DNA of 64,000 nt from Polyangiaceae bacterium. Lineage in GTDB: Bacteria; Myxococcota_A; Polyangia; Polyangiales; Polyangiaceae. The position numbers and the translations under genes were made by a program. Below, one piece after another: positions 24,909 to 33,805 of this stretch (its first letter is position 1; each line of letters begins with the position of its first letter). The notes under the pieces are model-generated. The model was not told the DNA's origin and ran no database searches. It worked only from the letters and a program-made list of their open reading frames with translations. The stretch spans positions 1 to 64,000 of the forward strand of contig JAQSWN010000056.1 of the NCBI GenBank assembly GCA_029266615.1. The letters are read 5' to 3'.

Positions 24909-27668
24909 ATGTCCGAACCCCTCGACGGAGCTCGACGCGATTCCATTGCACTCGCCAACGACATTTGGAGACAGCAGGGACATGCGCTCGACCACTTCTT
25001 CAAGCCGCGAAACATCGCGGTCATCGGCGCGACGGAGGCTCCGGGCAGCGTCGGTCGCACCATCCTCTGGAACCTGATCAGCTCCCCGTTCGGCGGCACG
25101 GTCTTCCCCGTCAATCCCAAGCGGGCGAGCGTGATGGGCATCAAGGCATACCCCGCCCTCGCCGACGTTCCGGCGCCGGTGGACCTCGCGGTCATCGTCA
25201 CGCCCGCCCCCACCGTCCCCGGCATCGTGCAAAGCTGCGAGGAAGCGGGCGTCCCCGCCGTGCTGATCATCTCGGCCGGGTTCAAGGAGCTCGGCCCCCC
25301 CGGGCTAGAGCTGGAAGCTCAGGTTCGTGCCATCGCCCAGCGCAGCCGCATGCGCATCATCGGGCCGAACTGCCTCGGCATCATGAACCCGACGAGCGGC
25401 GTCAATGCCACTTTCGCCAAGGGCATGGCGCGCCCCGGGAAGCTCGCGTTCATCAGCCAGAGCGGCGCGCTCCTCACGGCGATTTTGGACTGGAGCCTAC
25501 GTGAGCAGGTCGGCTTCAGCGGCTTCGTCTCCACTGGCAGCATGCTGGACGTCGGTTGGGGCGACCTCATCGACTACTTCGGGGACGACCCCAACACCAA
25601 AGCCATCTTGCTGTACATGGAGTCGATCGGGGACGCGCGTTCGTTCCTGTCCGCTGCGCGCGAGGTCGCGCTCAACAAGCCGATCATCGTCATCAAAGCG
25701 GGCCGGTCGGATGCCGCCGCCAAAGCGGCGGCGTCGCACACCGGCTCCCTCACCGGCTCGGACGAGGTGCTGGACGCCGCGTTCCGCCGGTCTGGGGTGC
25801 TGCGCGTCAACAGCATCGACGAGCTGTTCAACATGGCGGAGATCCTCTCCAAGCAGCCACGCCCGACGGGGCCGGGGCTGACCATCGTCACCAACGCGGG
25901 CGGTCCCGCCGTGCTCGCCACCGACGCGCTCGTCGCCGGCGGAGGCGAGCTGGTGAAGCTCGCCCCCGAGACGCTGAGCGCGCTAGACGCCGTGCTTCCC
26001 TCGGCTTGGAGCCATGGCAACCCGATCGACGTTTTGGGGGACGCGGGGCCCGAGCGCTACGTCAAGGCGCTCGAGATCGCGGCGCAAGATCCGAGCTCCA
26101 ACGGCTTGCTCGTGATCCTGACTCCGCAGGACATGACCGACCCGACCCTCACTGCGGCCGCGCTACAAAAGTACGCGACACTGCACGGCAAGCCCGTGCT
26201 CGCGAGCTGGATGGGCGGGGCGAGCGTCGCGGCCGGCAACGACATCCTCAACCGCAGCGAGATTCCGACCTTCGACTACCCGGACAGCGCGGCCCGCGCG
26301 TTCTGTTACATGTGGAGCTACACCTACGACCTCAAGGGTCTGTACGAGACGCCGAGCCTCGGCGAGGAAGCGAACGCGGATGCAGCCGCCGCGAGCGAGC
26401 TGGTCGAACGCGCCCGCCAAGGCTCTCGTACCTTGCTGGATGAAGCGGAGTCCAAGCGCTTACTCGCCGCCTACGGCATCCCGGTGGTGGAGACTCGCGT
26501 CGCGCACGAAGCGGAGCAGGCGGTTGCCATCGCGCGGGAGCTCGGCTTCCCCGTCGTCGCCAAGCTCTTCTCGCGGACCATCACCCACAAAACGGACGTG
26601 GGCGGGGTCATGCTGGACCTGAAGACGCCGGAAGCGGTGAAGGCCGCTTTCGAGACGATTCGGGCGCAGGTCGCCAAGCACGCCGGCGCTGAGCACTTTC
26701 AAGGGGTCACCGTGCAGCGCATGGTGCGCATGGCAGACGCCTACGAGCTCATCGTCGGCAGCAGCGTGGACCCGCAGTTCGGCCCGGTGCTGCTGTTCGG
26801 CGTCGGCGGGCAGCTGGTAGAGGTGTTCCGGGACCGCGCGCTGGCCCTGCCTCCACTCAACGCCACGCTGGCGCGCCGGCTCATCGAGGAGACTCGCATC
26901 GCCAAGGCGCTACGGGGCGTACGCGGACGCCAGCCGATCGACTTGGAAGCGCTGGGGAACGTCCTCGTGCGCTTCAGCCGGCTCATCGTGGAGCAGCCCG
27001 CGGTCAAAGAGCTGGACATCAACCCGCTCATCGCCTCGCCCTCCGGCATCATCGCGCTGGACGCGCGCGTCGTGCTGCACGAGCCAGGCGTGGACGCGGC
27101 GCACCTGCCGCGCCCCGCCATTCGCCCGTACCCGACTCAGTACGTGAAGCCTCACCGCTTGTCGGACGGGACGGAAGTCCTGATACGCCCAATCCGCCCG
27201 GAGGACGAGCCCGCCATCGCCGAGTTTCACAAGGAGCTCAGTGAGCGCAGCGTTCGCCTGCGCTACTTCCAGCCCCTGCAGCTCGGGCAACGCACGGCCC
27301 ACGAGCGCTTGATCCGGGTGTGCTTCGGCGACTACGACCGAGAGCTGGCGCTAGTCGTTGAGCGAAAGCAGGAGGGCGGCGAAGCCGGGCAGATCATCGC
27401 CGTCGGCCGGCTCAGCAAGACGCCGGGGCAGACGGGGGCCGAGTTCGCGATCCTCATCAGCGACGCGTGGCAGCGCCGGGGCCTCGGCACGGAGCTGCTC
27501 CGCCGCTTGATTCAAATCGGCAAAGACGAGAAGGTGTCCCGTATTTCCGCCGACATCTTGCCCGACAACGCCGACATGCGGCGCGTCTGCGAGAAGTGCG
27601 GCTTCAAGCTCGAATACCGGCCGGGTGACAGCGTCGTCCGCGCAGTCTTGCCCATCGACGGCCGATGA
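24909..27668 (+). CDS. ADP-forming acyl-CoA synthetase fused to GNAT acetyltransferase
   Basis: 919 residues, ATG preceded by GGAGG. The order is CoA-binding domain (~25-150: [20 protein letters not shown]), succinyl-CoA ligase-like domains (~160-470), ATP-grasp (~500-710: [20 protein letters not shown]), and GNAT (~735-919: [33 protein letters not shown]). The phospho-His is in [18 protein letters not shown]. Two activities are known for this architecture: acyl-CoA/acetate interconversion, and protein lysine acetylation (Pat-like). The next gene overlaps it by 4 bp. Closeness to the cytochrome cluster suggests acetate-linked energy metabolism, but this is only context. Confidence 0.93.
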   Translation: MSEPLDGARRDSIALANDIWRQQGHALDHFFKPRNIAVIGATEAPGSVGRTILWNLISSPFGGTVFPVNPKRASVMGIKAYPALADVPAPVDLAVIVTPAPTVPGIVQSCEEAGVPAVLIISAGFKELGPPGLELEAQVRAIAQRSRMRIIGPNCLGIMNPTSGVNATFAKGMARPGKLAFISQSGALLTAILDWSLREQVGFSGFVSTGSMLDVGWGDLIDYFGDDPNTKAILLYMESIGDARSFLSAAREVALNKPIIVIKAGRSDAAAKAAASHTGSLTGSDEVLDAAFRRSGVLRVNSIDELFNMAEILSKQPRPTGPGLTIVTNAGGPAVLATDALVAGGGELVKLAPETLSALDAVLPSAWSHGNPIDVLGDAGPERYVKALEIAAQDPSSNGLLVILTPQDMTDPTLTAAALQKYATLHGKPVLASWMGGASVAAGNDILNRSEIPTFDYPDSAARAFCYMWSYTYDLKGLYETPSLGEEANADAAAASELVERARQGSRTLLDEAESKRLLAAYGIPVVETRVAHEAEQAVAIARELGFPVVAKLFSRTITHKTDVGGVMLDLKTPEAVKAAFETIRAQVAKHAGAEHFQGVTVQRMVRMADAYELIVGSSVDPQFGPVLLFGVGGQLVEVFRDRALALPPLNATLARRLIEETRIAKALRGVRGRQPIDLEALGNVLVRFSRLIVEQPAVKELDINPLIASPSGIIALDARVVLHEPGVDAAHLPRPAIRPYPTQYVKPHRLSDGTEVLIRPIRPEDEPAIAEFHKELSERSVRLRYFQPLQLGQRTAHERLIRVCFGDYDRELALVVERKQEGGEAGQIIAVGRLSKTPGQTGAEFAILISDAWQRRGLGTELLRRLIQIGKDEKVSRISADILPDNADMRRVCEKCGFKLEYRPGDSVVRAVLPIDGR

Positions 27669-28507
27669 CAGTAGCGTCCCCGCGAGCCATGAAAGCCACT
27701 GCGCCGCTCCTCGCCGTCGCTGTCGTCACTGCCGCCGTGGTCGCAGCGTTGGCGCGGCGGGAGCCCGCGGCCGCCCCGCCGAGCTACGAACCGGTGCGCG
27801 CGCCCGGGGCGGCGTGGGCCCCGGGCGACGCGGCGGAAGGCGCGCCGGCCACCAGCCTGCGGGGCAAGGTGCTAGAGGTGATAGACGTCGCGGAGTACAC
27901 GTACCTGCGGCTCGCGACGAGCGCCGGGGAGCAGTGGACCGCGGTGGCGAAGACCCGCGTAGAAGTGGGCTCCACCGCGCAGGTGTTGGACGCGTCGCGG
28001 ATGGAAGACTTCGCGAGCCCGACCCTGGGGCGAACCTTTCCCCTCATTTATTTCGGCCGCCTCGGGGACGGCGTCACGGCGAGCCAGGACCTCCCTCCCG
28101 GACACCCCGCGGTCCCCGCGCAAGGGGCGTCCTCGCCCCATCACGGCTCCCCGCCCCCCGCGTCTTCTGCGCTGGCGGAGGTGCCGGTCCCGCCCGCGCG
28201 CGGCAAGGACGCGCATGTCATCGCCGACTTGTACGCATCACGTGACCAGCTGCGCGGCCGCGTGGTGCGCGTCAGCGGCCAGGTCATGAAGGTGACCTCC
28301 GGCGTGCTCGGCAAGAACTACCTGCGCATCCGCGACGGCAGCTCTGCCAAAGCGGAGCAGCGGGAGCTCGTCGTGACGACCCTAGCCAGCACCGAAGTCG
28401 GCGCAGTCGTCACCGTGAAGGGCACGTTGCAAGCGGACGTGGACGTGGGCATCGGCTATTCCTACCCGGTGCTGCTCGCTGACGCGGAGCTCTTGCCCAG
28501 CCCGTAG
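27665..28507 (+). CDS. OB-fold protein with two nrf-like OB domains, exported
   Basis: 280 residues, ATGA overlap with the upstream gene. A hydrophobic N-terminus ([16 protein letters not shown]) suggests export or membrane anchoring. Two OB-like domains are seen at ~65-135 ([20 protein letters not shown]) and ~205-275 ([20 protein letters not shown]), joined by a Pro/Ser/His-rich linker. Similar OB proteins occur near cytochrome genes in other bacteria and are thought to assist redox protein maturation. That link is an inference here. The 28508-28634 gap holds nothing clear. Confidence 0.65.
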   Translation: MTVASPRAMKATAPLLAVAVVTAAVVAALARREPAAAPPSYEPVRAPGAAWAPGDAAEGAPATSLRGKVLEVIDVAEYTYLRLATSAGEQWTAVAKTRVEVGSTAQVLDASRMEDFASPTLGRTFPLIYFGRLGDGVTASQDLPPGHPAVPAQGASSPHHGSPPPASSALAEVPVPPARGKDAHVIADLYASRDQLRGRVVRVSGQVMKVTSGVLGKNYLRIRDGSSAKAEQRELVVTTLASTEVGAVVTVKGTLQADVDVGIGYSYPVLLADAELLPSP

Positions 28508-28634
28508 CGCGACGTTAGTGCGAAAGCGCCGGCGCGACCCGGTGAGGGCCGGAGTCCGGGAGCTCCAGAGACAGCTGTCGGAAGCGCGGCAGGCAGTCGA
28601 GGAGGGCCTCTACCAACCGAGCCTCGAACTGCAC

Positions 28635-28670
28635 TCCCCGGGCGAAGCCCGTTCACCCTGTCGCCGGGGC
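28635..28670. repeat. Isolated 3' edge of a GNA-hairpin array
   Basis: CCCCGGGCGAAGCCCGTTCA followed by CCCTGTCGCC matches the last hairpin and flank start of arrays A-D, here without the rest. The matching distal flank is at 29881-29955, beyond two lipoprotein genes. Confidence 0.6.
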
Positions 28671-28692
28671 GGCACCGAGCACGCGAGGGTCA

Positions 28693-29190
28693 TCAGAGCA
28701 CCTCTACCGTGATGGGGATTTTAGTGAAGCACTCGGAAGTGCAGGAGGCGTCGGCTCCGACCGAAACCGTGAACGTGAGGTGTGTGCTGATCGTCTCTCC
28801 GCGCTTGGGGTAACGGCTCAGGTCCGGGAACCCGCTCACATGACCCTGTCGCGCGATGTCCCCCGTCGCGCAATCCGGCGCGGTTGCCTTGCAGTCGAAC
28901 CCGATGCCGATGGGGTCCTCGCTGCAGGACCCCAGCTTGAACGAGCTCATGGGAAACTGAGCGAGCTCGGGCGGGGCCCCCGTGCTCGAATTGCCGGTAC
29001 AGATCCCGTCTCCGCCTTGTGCCCAAACCGCGCCTGCGCGCATCGTCAGCGTGTCACCAGCGTTGAGCGGCACTACCGTTGGGCAGTCAGAGGACGCTGC
29101 GAGCACCGTAACTTTGAAGGTCGTTCCTTCGGAGACGACCTCGCGCTCGCAAACCTCATGGCATGCCAGGAGGCCTGAGCACGCCGCCAA
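28693..29190 (-). CDS. Small Cys-rich lipoprotein, duplicate B
   Basis: 165 residues from a TTG at 29190. The segment SGLLACHEVCE holds a lipobox and the mature start. With TTG the signal has only nine residues. The same frame stays open back to a CTG near 29220 with KLHLSVLAACSGLLAC, a normal signal, so the true start may be that CTG. The mature part matches the neighbour: VSEGTTFKVTV, LNAGDTLTMRAGAV, GNSSTGAPPELAQFP and KIPITVEVL, with paired Cys. Family not recognised. The sequence lies between two pieces of a repeat element. Confidence 0.6.
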   Translation of the reverse strand: MAACSGLLACHEVCEREVVSEGTTFKVTVLAASSDCPTVVPLNAGDTLTMRAGAVWAQGGDGICTGNSSTGAPPELAQFPMSSFKLGSCSEDPIGIGFDCKATAPDCATGDIARQGHVSGFPDLSRYPKRGETISTHLTFTVSVGADASCTSECFTKIPITVEVL

Positions 29191-29280
29191 AACCGATAGG
29201 TGGAGCTTGAAGTGGGCCAGCTATCACCAAATTCTATCTTATGAAGCGTCAACCTACAGGCGCCGAGGAACGTCTTTCGT

Positions 29281-29817
29281 TTAGATGAGCTCGATGGTGA
29301 TGGGGATCTTGGTCGAGCACGCAGAGAAGCACGAGGTGTCCGCGCCCGCGCCGAGCGTAATAGTAAACTCAGAGTCGAGAACCTCACCCCACTTTGGCCG
29401 CACCCCTATGCCGCTCTCGCGAATGGTTCCCGGCCCCTTAATGTCGCCCGAAGCGCATTCTGGAGCGGTTGCCTCACACTCGAAGCCGAGAAAGCCGATT
29501 CGACCGCCCTGACATTTACCGAGCGTGAAGGGACTCGCTGGATATTGCGGGAGCTCGGACGGAGCCCCCGTGCTCGCGTTGCCCGTACAGCCGCCATCGC
29601 CCGTGCGCGAAATCACTGCGCCTGCCCGGAACGTAAGGGTGTCGCCAGCCTTGAGTGGAAGGAGCTCCGGGCAATCAATAGACGGCGCTTTTACCGTCAC
29701 CCGGTAGGTTGTTCCTTCTGCGACGATGTCCTGTTCACAAACTTCGTGGCATCCGAAAGAGCCCAGAACGGCGAGGCCAACGAAGAAGCTTCTGCTCGAG
29801 CCGATCAGGTCCATCAC
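29281..29817 (-). CDS. Small Cys-rich lipoprotein, duplicate A
   Basis: 178 residues from ATG 29817. The signal FFVGLAVLGSFGC has a clear lipobox. The mature protein matches the gene downstream block for block: CHEVCEQDIVAEGTTYRVTV, LKAGDTLTFRAGAV, GNASTGAPSELPQYP, ATAPECASGDIKGPG and KIPITIELI. It is a tandem duplicate about 90 bp upstream on the same strand. Eight or so conserved Cys indicate disulfides in the envelope. Function unknown. Confidence 0.75.
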   Translation of the reverse strand: MMDLIGSSRSFFVGLAVLGSFGCHEVCEQDIVAEGTTYRVTVKAPSIDCPELLPLKAGDTLTFRAGAVISRTGDGGCTGNASTGAPSELPQYPASPFTLGKCQGGRIGFLGFECEATAPECASGDIKGPGTIRESGIGVRPKWGEVLDSEFTITLGAGADTSCFSACSTKIPITIELI

Positions 29818-29880
29818 CCACCTTCACTGCCACTGTCGCCGGCCAAGGACGCGTGAGCCCGAATGGTACATGGTTCGCTC

Positions 29881-29955
29881 CAGACGCGCCAGCCGTGCCG
29901 CGTCTCAGCGACCCTCAAGACCTCAGGGAGCGCTGGTCAGCCCGTCGATCGCGCC
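29881..29955. repeat. Isolated distal flank of the hairpin-array element
   Basis: GCCGTGCCGCGTCTCAGCGA, then CCTCAAGACCTCAGGGAGCG and CAGCCCGTCGATC, match the distal flanks of arrays B and D. The hairpin part is absent here but its edge lies at 28635-28670. Confidence 0.65.
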
Positions 29956-30137
29956 GACACCGGAATCCGCTCGGCGCCTTTACCCGCACGCAGGATCGCC
30001 AGTGACAGCAGCACCAGTACGGAGAGGAACGCGGAGTTGGCGAGCAAGTTCACGTAGGCGCCGTTGACGATGGAGGCGAGTCCGTCGAGGCACAACCACG
30101 TGCCGGCGCCGATGGCGAGCGCGCGCGCGACCACCAC
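29937..30137 (-). CDS. Small membrane protein, probably truncated
   Basis: 66 residues from a GTG at 30137. Two hydrophobic segments (ALAIGAGTWLCLDGLASIV and SAFLSVLVLLSLAILRA) point to an inner-membrane protein. Its 3' end runs into the repeat flank, so the C-terminal residues may be repeat-derived. A regulator fragment starts 60 bp away on the other strand. Family not recognised. Confidence 0.4.
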   Translation of the reverse strand: MVVARALAIGAGTWLCLDGLASIVNGAYVNLLANSAFLSVLVLLSLAILRAGKGAERIPVSARSTG

Positions 30138-30198
30138 GTAGCCAATTTTTTGCGTTCATTGCTCGGAGCTGGCGCCGGCCCGCGCCATCGTCGAGCGC

Positions 30199-30489
30199 AT
30201 GCTGACCAAGCACGAGCCCTACCCGGCGTTTGCACTGGACCGGTGGTGGGACATCGTCGCGGCCAACCGGACCGCGGAGCACCTCTTCCAAGCCCTCTCC
30301 GCCACCTCGCCGAACGCGGTCGAGCTCTTTCTCGGGCAAGGCCCGGTGCGACAGATGCTCGAGAACTGGAGCGAGGTGGCGTGGGTGACGGTCGCCCGGC
30401 TTCGCAACGAAGTGAGCTCGTGCGGTGCCGACGAGCGCCTGCTCGAGCTCCTGCGCCACGCCGAAGCGCTCGTGAAAGGCGTGCCATAG
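30199..30489 (+). CDS. MmyB-like ligand-binding domain fragment lacking the HTH
   Basis: 96 residues: MLTKHEPYPAFALDRWWDIV, AANRTAEHLF and ENWSEVAWVTVARLRNEV match the C-terminal domain of MmyB-type XRE regulators (EPYPA, DRxWDIVAAN). Full relatives have an N-terminal helix-turn-helix and are ~250-280 residues. The frame upstream reads ELAPARAIVER, so a little more of the domain precedes the ATG, but no HTH can be found. Probably a decayed regulator. Confidence 0.6.
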   Translation: MLTKHEPYPAFALDRWWDIVAANRTAEHLFQALSATSPNAVELFLGQGPVRQMLENWSEVAWVTVARLRNEVSSCGADERLLELLRHAEALVKGVP

Positions 30490-30784
30490 CGCTACGCCGA
30501 CGCCCCACCCGCTCGCCCTGACCTTCATGAGTGCTCCCTTATACCAAAAGATCGGAGCTTCTCATGGGGGGGCCAACGAAGCCGTTCCGCAGCGGCACGA
30601 ACGGCGCACGTCACCGCTTCAGCGCCAGGCGGGCGGGTGACCGCCTGAGCGAAGCGCACGCACGGCCTGAGCGAAGCGCGCGCTGCGCCCGCGGAGATTG
30701 AGCTATTCGTGGTAAAGTTCAGATTGTGAGCGTGGAAAAGAACGAGCCGCCGGCTTGGCCCGAGCCGCCGATCGACGCACCACG
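30490..30784. other. Intergenic DNA with short inverted repeats
   Basis: This gap holds GCCGTTCCGCAGCGGCACG next to AACGGC (a nested hairpin near 30581-30606). It also has two copies of GCCTGAGCGAAGCGC (about 30642 and 30665) with the same GCGAAGC core as the arrays on the left. A relatively AT-rich stretch (30690-30730) may carry the promoter of the following small gene. No gene is convincing. Confidence 0.4.
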
Positions 30785-30973
30785 ATGACGCTAGAGGTCG
30801 TCGCCCTGGGCGAGCGTAAGGTGTCGCCCTACGCCCATTGCACTCCTGAGGAACGCTTGGCTGCCGCCTTTCGTCTCATCCAGCACCAACAAGCGCTTCT
30901 GGGCGCTCGCGCTCCGCTTCGCCGCGCGGAGTGGCCGGGAGAGAAGTTCGTCATCGGTGCGGAGCGCGACTAA
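30785..30973 (+). CDS. Small hypothetical soluble protein
   Basis: 62 residues from ATG 30785 (MTLEVVALGERKVSPYAHCT). The middle forms a helix, PEERLAAAFRLIQHQQALLG, and the end is basic then acidic (WPGEKFVIGAERD). The TTG ten codons earlier is a possible start. No family recognised; its size and charge would fit an antitoxin-like or regulatory protein but nothing proves it. The envelope gene at 30984-31652 converges on it. Confidence 0.4.
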   Translation: MTLEVVALGERKVSPYAHCTPEERLAAAFRLIQHQQALLGARAPLRRAEWPGEKFVIGAERD

Positions 30974-30983
30974 GAGGCTGACG

Positions 30984-31652
30984 TCAGAAGGCTTCGTAGC
31001 CGACGTTGAACGTCGGCATGACGATTGTCTTCAACCCTTCCAGGCTCGTGAAGCGGAGATCCATGCCTAGCATGAGCCCTTTGCGACGTGCTTTCGTGTC
31101 GCTGCGGCTCATCAGCGGGTAGCCGCCGACTCGCAGGAGCGGAGTGAGCCCGGCCGGGTTGTTGTAGATCGTGTAACCGACGCCAGCTCCGACGAAGAAA
31201 CGGTCCGCGAAGGTGGCGTCCACGACCGCGGCCATTCCGAGGAGCCCGCCGGCCGCGAGGGCGCCGCCGCCGTTGACGGTGTAGTAGCCAATCGTCGGCT
31301 GCGCGTAGACGCCGAACATGTTGTTGATCTGCGCTCCGAAGCGGAGGTCCACGCCGTAGTACGTGCAGTTCACTTTCGCGTTGCCGATTTCGTTCGCGGC
31401 CGTGAAGAACCCCATGCCGCCCGCGACTCCGAAGCGGAACCGAGCTCCGTCCTCCACCGCGCCGGTCGCGCTGCTGTCCGTTGCGGCCACGGTAGAGGCG
31501 GGAACGGTCGTGGGAGCTGCCTCCACGGGCGCCGCCGCGGGCTCGGCCGTCGTCTCCACCGGTGCGTCCTGCGCCTGCGCCTGCGCCTGCGCGAACCCGG
31601 ACGTCGTGACCCCTACCGCGACCACCAAACCCGCAACAACGAAATGTGTCAT
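30984..31652 (-). CDS. Outer-membrane beta-barrel-like protein
   Basis: 222 residues from ATG 31652, preceded by GAGGGA. A signal (FVVAGLVVAVGVTTSGFAQA) is followed by a low-complexity Ala/Thr/Pro stretch to ~75, then amphipathic strands: FRFGVAGGMGFFTAAN, FGVYAQPTIGYYTVNG, RFFVGAGVGYTIYNN and VMPTFNVGYEAF. A final aromatic residue fits barrel insertion signals. Length suggests 8 strands. Function unknown. A 16-bp palindrome lies just upstream. Confidence 0.7.
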   Translation of the reverse strand: MTHFVVAGLVVAVGVTTSGFAQAQAQAQDAPVETTAEPAAAPVEAAPTTVPASTVAATDSSATGAVEDGARFRFGVAGGMGFFTAANEIGNAKVNCTYYGVDLRFGAQINNMFGVYAQPTIGYYTVNGGGALAAGGLLGMAAVVDATFADRFFVGAGVGYTIYNNPAGLTPLLRVGGYPLMSRSDTKARRKGLMLGMDLRFTSLEGLKTIVMPTFNVGYEAF

Positions 31653-31678
31653 GCGTTCCCTCGCTTTCTCCCAGAGCA

Positions 31679-31694
31679 TACGAATCGATTCGTA
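31679..31694. promoter_or_regulatory. 16-bp perfect palindrome upstream of the barrel gene
   Basis: TACGAATCGATTCGTA is a perfect palindrome, 27-42 nt before the start at 31652 on the minus strand. A second inverted pair, GGTAT and ATACC, lies ~35 bp further upstream. The local AT content is higher than in the neighbours. It looks like an operator or promoter-proximal regulator site; the binding protein is unknown. Confidence 0.5.
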
Positions 31695-31830
31695 CAAACT
31701 TCCACAACTTCGTTACTGGTATCGACAATACCGAGCTGCGGATTCGCACTGACATGTAGACTGGTGCCTGACAGCGGAGCTCGTATTCGTTTTGCCCTCA
31801 TGTCGGCCGCTTCGCCGGCCGCCCCCGCGC

Positions 31831-32604
31831 TTAACGCCGCTTCATCAGCTCCTGAAATCTCCGCGCGTCTCCCACCCTCGGCAAGTTATTGAAGAGCACC
31901 GAGGCGCCGCTCGGCACCTTCTCCGCCAGTGTCTTCAGCTGTTCGTCGGTGTACACGTGCCTCGCTCCGCCGATGCCGTGCAGGCGCAGATAAGCCGGCC
32001 CCGCGCTCGTCACGTGGACCGCGTCCACGAACGGGTCGACGACGTAGATGAGCTGCAGCTCCTCACAGACCCGCAAAGCGAGCGCCGCCTGCGTGCTCCA
32101 AGCGGGCCCGCGCGGTTCCCAGGCGAGCCGTAGCTCGGGCGGGCACTGGGGCCGTGCGACGTTCGTGATGAAGTCGCGAAGGTTCTGCACGTTCTCCGCC
32201 TCTGGTCCAAAGCTAGCCGGACACTGAAAGAGCACGGTGCTGGCGCGGAGGGTGCGCACGATCGCGAGCGTGCGCGACATGGCCTCACGAACGATGGGCG
32301 TGTCGCGGAAGCGCCCGCAGTCCGCGCGCTCTCGCTCGCTCAGCGTGCGCTTGAGTCTTCGGTAGGTGGGACTCTTGCTTTCGTGGGTGATGAGCTGCCA
32401 CGCTTTGACCGTGAACTCGAAGTCGGGCGGCATCGCGTCGCGCCATCGCTGGGCCACGCGCTCGGCGGGCGGCTCGTAGAAAGATTGCTGCACCTCGAGG
32501 AGCCCGAAGTGGCGGGGGTACTCGGCCATGGCCATCGTGAAGCCGCACAGACCGACTTTGACGGCGGCTTCGGGGGGACCCGGGGGCTCAGTCGGCGGCT
32601 GCAC
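31831..32604 (-). CDS. DUF72 (YecE-type) protein
   Basis: 257 residues from GTG 32604, overlapping the CBS gene by 17 bp. DUF72 motifs are seen: KVGLCGFTMAMAEYPRHFG at the N-terminus, the QQSFYEPP and FEFTVKAWQLITHE segments, then LFQCPASFGP, RLAWEPRGPAW and AYLRLHGIGG. The family has a TIM-barrel-like fold and no settled biochemical function. The usual first Cys-Gly pair is kept. It forms a likely two-gene operon with the CBS protein. Confidence 0.85.
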   Translation of the reverse strand: MQPPTEPPGPPEAAVKVGLCGFTMAMAEYPRHFGLLEVQQSFYEPPAERVAQRWRDAMPPDFEFTVKAWQLITHESKSPTYRRLKRTLSERERADCGRFRDTPIVREAMSRTLAIVRTLRASTVLFQCPASFGPEAENVQNLRDFITNVARPQCPPELRLAWEPRGPAWSTQAALALRVCEELQLIYVVDPFVDAVHVTSAGPAYLRLHGIGGARHVYTDEQLKTLAEKVPSGASVLFNNLPRVGDARRFQELMKRR

Positions 32605-33091
32605 GCGCTTGCTTCGCCTTGCAGTAGGCGCAGATAGGCCGACCGTAGAGGCCGGGGCGCAGGTGCTCGCCGGCGCGGCACACCGAGCAGCGCGCGGGCT
32701 CCAGGAGGGCGGCCAGCTCGGGGCTGACTTCGCGCAGGTCGTCGGCGGTGACGATACCGCGGAGGCCGCCCGGAGCCATGACGAGGAGCGAGCCGACACC
32801 GTGCATGAGCAGGAGGCGAGCGGCGTCCGTCACGGTGCAACTCGGCGACACCGAGGCCGGATGGTGCCAGGCGAGCGGCAACACTGGCTCGTCCGCACCA
32901 GCGCTAATGAGGTCGCAGGTGCACACGAAGCCGACGACTGTCTCGTCCTGCACGATCGGAAAGTGATGGACGCCTTCTGATTCCGCTTTAGCGAAAACCT
33001 CAGCCACTGGCGCCCCCGACGAGACCACCACCACGGGCCGGCTCATCACCTCGCTGACGCATAAATCTCGGCCGCCTCGCTCCCGCTTCAC
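32588..33091 (-). CDS. CBS-domain pair protein with C-terminal zinc-ribbon-like motif
   Basis: 167 residues. Two CBS motifs fill residues ~10-125 (VSEVMSRPVVVVSSGAPVAE, HHFPIVQDETVVGFV, then SVSPSCTVTDAARLLLMHGV, SLLVMAPGGLRGIVTADDL). They usually bind adenosine nucleotides. The C-terminus has CSVCRAGEHLRPGLYGRPIC and a further Cys, a CxxC...CxxC zinc-finger-like set. This suggests an energy-sensing regulator. It is translated with the DUF72 gene. Confidence 0.85.
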   Translation of the reverse strand: MKRERGGRDLCVSEVMSRPVVVVSSGAPVAEVFAKAESEGVHHFPIVQDETVVGFVCTCDLISAGADEPVLPLAWHHPASVSPSCTVTDAARLLLMHGVGSLLVMAPGGLRGIVTADDLREVSPELAALLEPARCSVCRAGEHLRPGLYGRPICAYCKAKQARAAAD

Positions 33092-33156
33092 AGGCGCACG
33101 TCTCGCTTCATGCGCACACCGTCAGCAAATCGCATACCAGCACGCCGGGCTCACGG

Positions 33157-33438
33157 TCAGGCGAATTCGAGCCTCGTTTCGGGCGTTATGCGGCGCGGTG
33201 GGGCGTCGGGCGCGTTCGTGCGCGTTCGTGCGCGCGGGGCGCCGCTGCTGCGGCTTGCTTGGCCGCGCCACCAAGCGTGATTGAAGAGCTCCGGCTGCTC
33301 TAACAGGCTGCGCAAACCGAGGTCGTCGTCCGTCGGCTCCGGGGTGAGCTCGTGCCGGATTTCGGGCAGCGCTCTGAGGAGCTCCGTGGGTAGCTCGTCG
33401 GCCTCATCCATGAAGGTGACATCGACGGGGCGAAGCAT
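33157..33438 (-). CDS. Small hypothetical protein
   Basis: 93 residues, ATG preceded by AAGGAGAGACCC, a strong ribosome site. The N-terminal half (MLRPVDVTFMDEADELPTEL, PEIRHELTPEP) is acidic; the C-terminal half is basic and probably disordered. No family recognised. Good start signal and codon use make it likely real. Confidence 0.5.
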   Translation of the reverse strand: MLRPVDVTFMDEADELPTELLRALPEIRHELTPEPTDDDLGLRSLLEQPELFNHAWWRGQASRSSGAPRARTRTNAPDAPPRRITPETRLEFA

Positions 33439-33514
33439 GGGTCTCTCCTTGCTGAGGTCCTTTCGGATTTTTTGCTAATAATCGCGGGCAAAGCGGTCAA
33501 GAGGCGCCCCACCC

Positions 33515-33751
33515 TCAAGGGCGCGGCGGTGCGGGCTCGGCTTCGGGCTCGAGGCCATGGGGGGCTGCGTCCTCAGCCGCGGGAGCTTTTCGGACGGCGC
33601 CGGGGGCGGCCTCGCGAACGCGCTCGCTAGAAGCGTAGGCGATGGCGATCCCCGTGAAGGCGAGGACGATCGCCCCAAAGGGCAACCAGAAGCGCGCGAC
33701 GCCGCTGGAGCGTCGCTTGGTCTGTGCGTCCGGCATTCGCTCGTTCGTCAT
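33515..33751 (-). CDS. Small single-pass membrane protein
   Basis: 78 residues. A basic N-terminus (TKRRSSG) is followed by one membrane helix, FWLPFGAIVLAFTGIAIAYA, and a Pro/Ala/Glu-rich tail that would lie outside the cytoplasm. No recognisable domain. Confidence 0.45.
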   Translation of the reverse strand: MTNERMPDAQTKRRSSGVARFWLPFGAIVLAFTGIAIAYASSERVREAAPGAVRKAPAAEDAAPHGLEPEAEPAPPRP

Positions 33752-33805
33752 CGATGCAGAGTGTGCAAGTGGGGTGCCAGGCGGCCGCGAGAGCTTCGTC
33801 GAGGG

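Noticed and set aside
29980-30528. Minus-strand frame opposite the MmyB fragment
   Set aside because: Antisense of a recognisable domain; His/Val/Leu/Arg-rich shadow.
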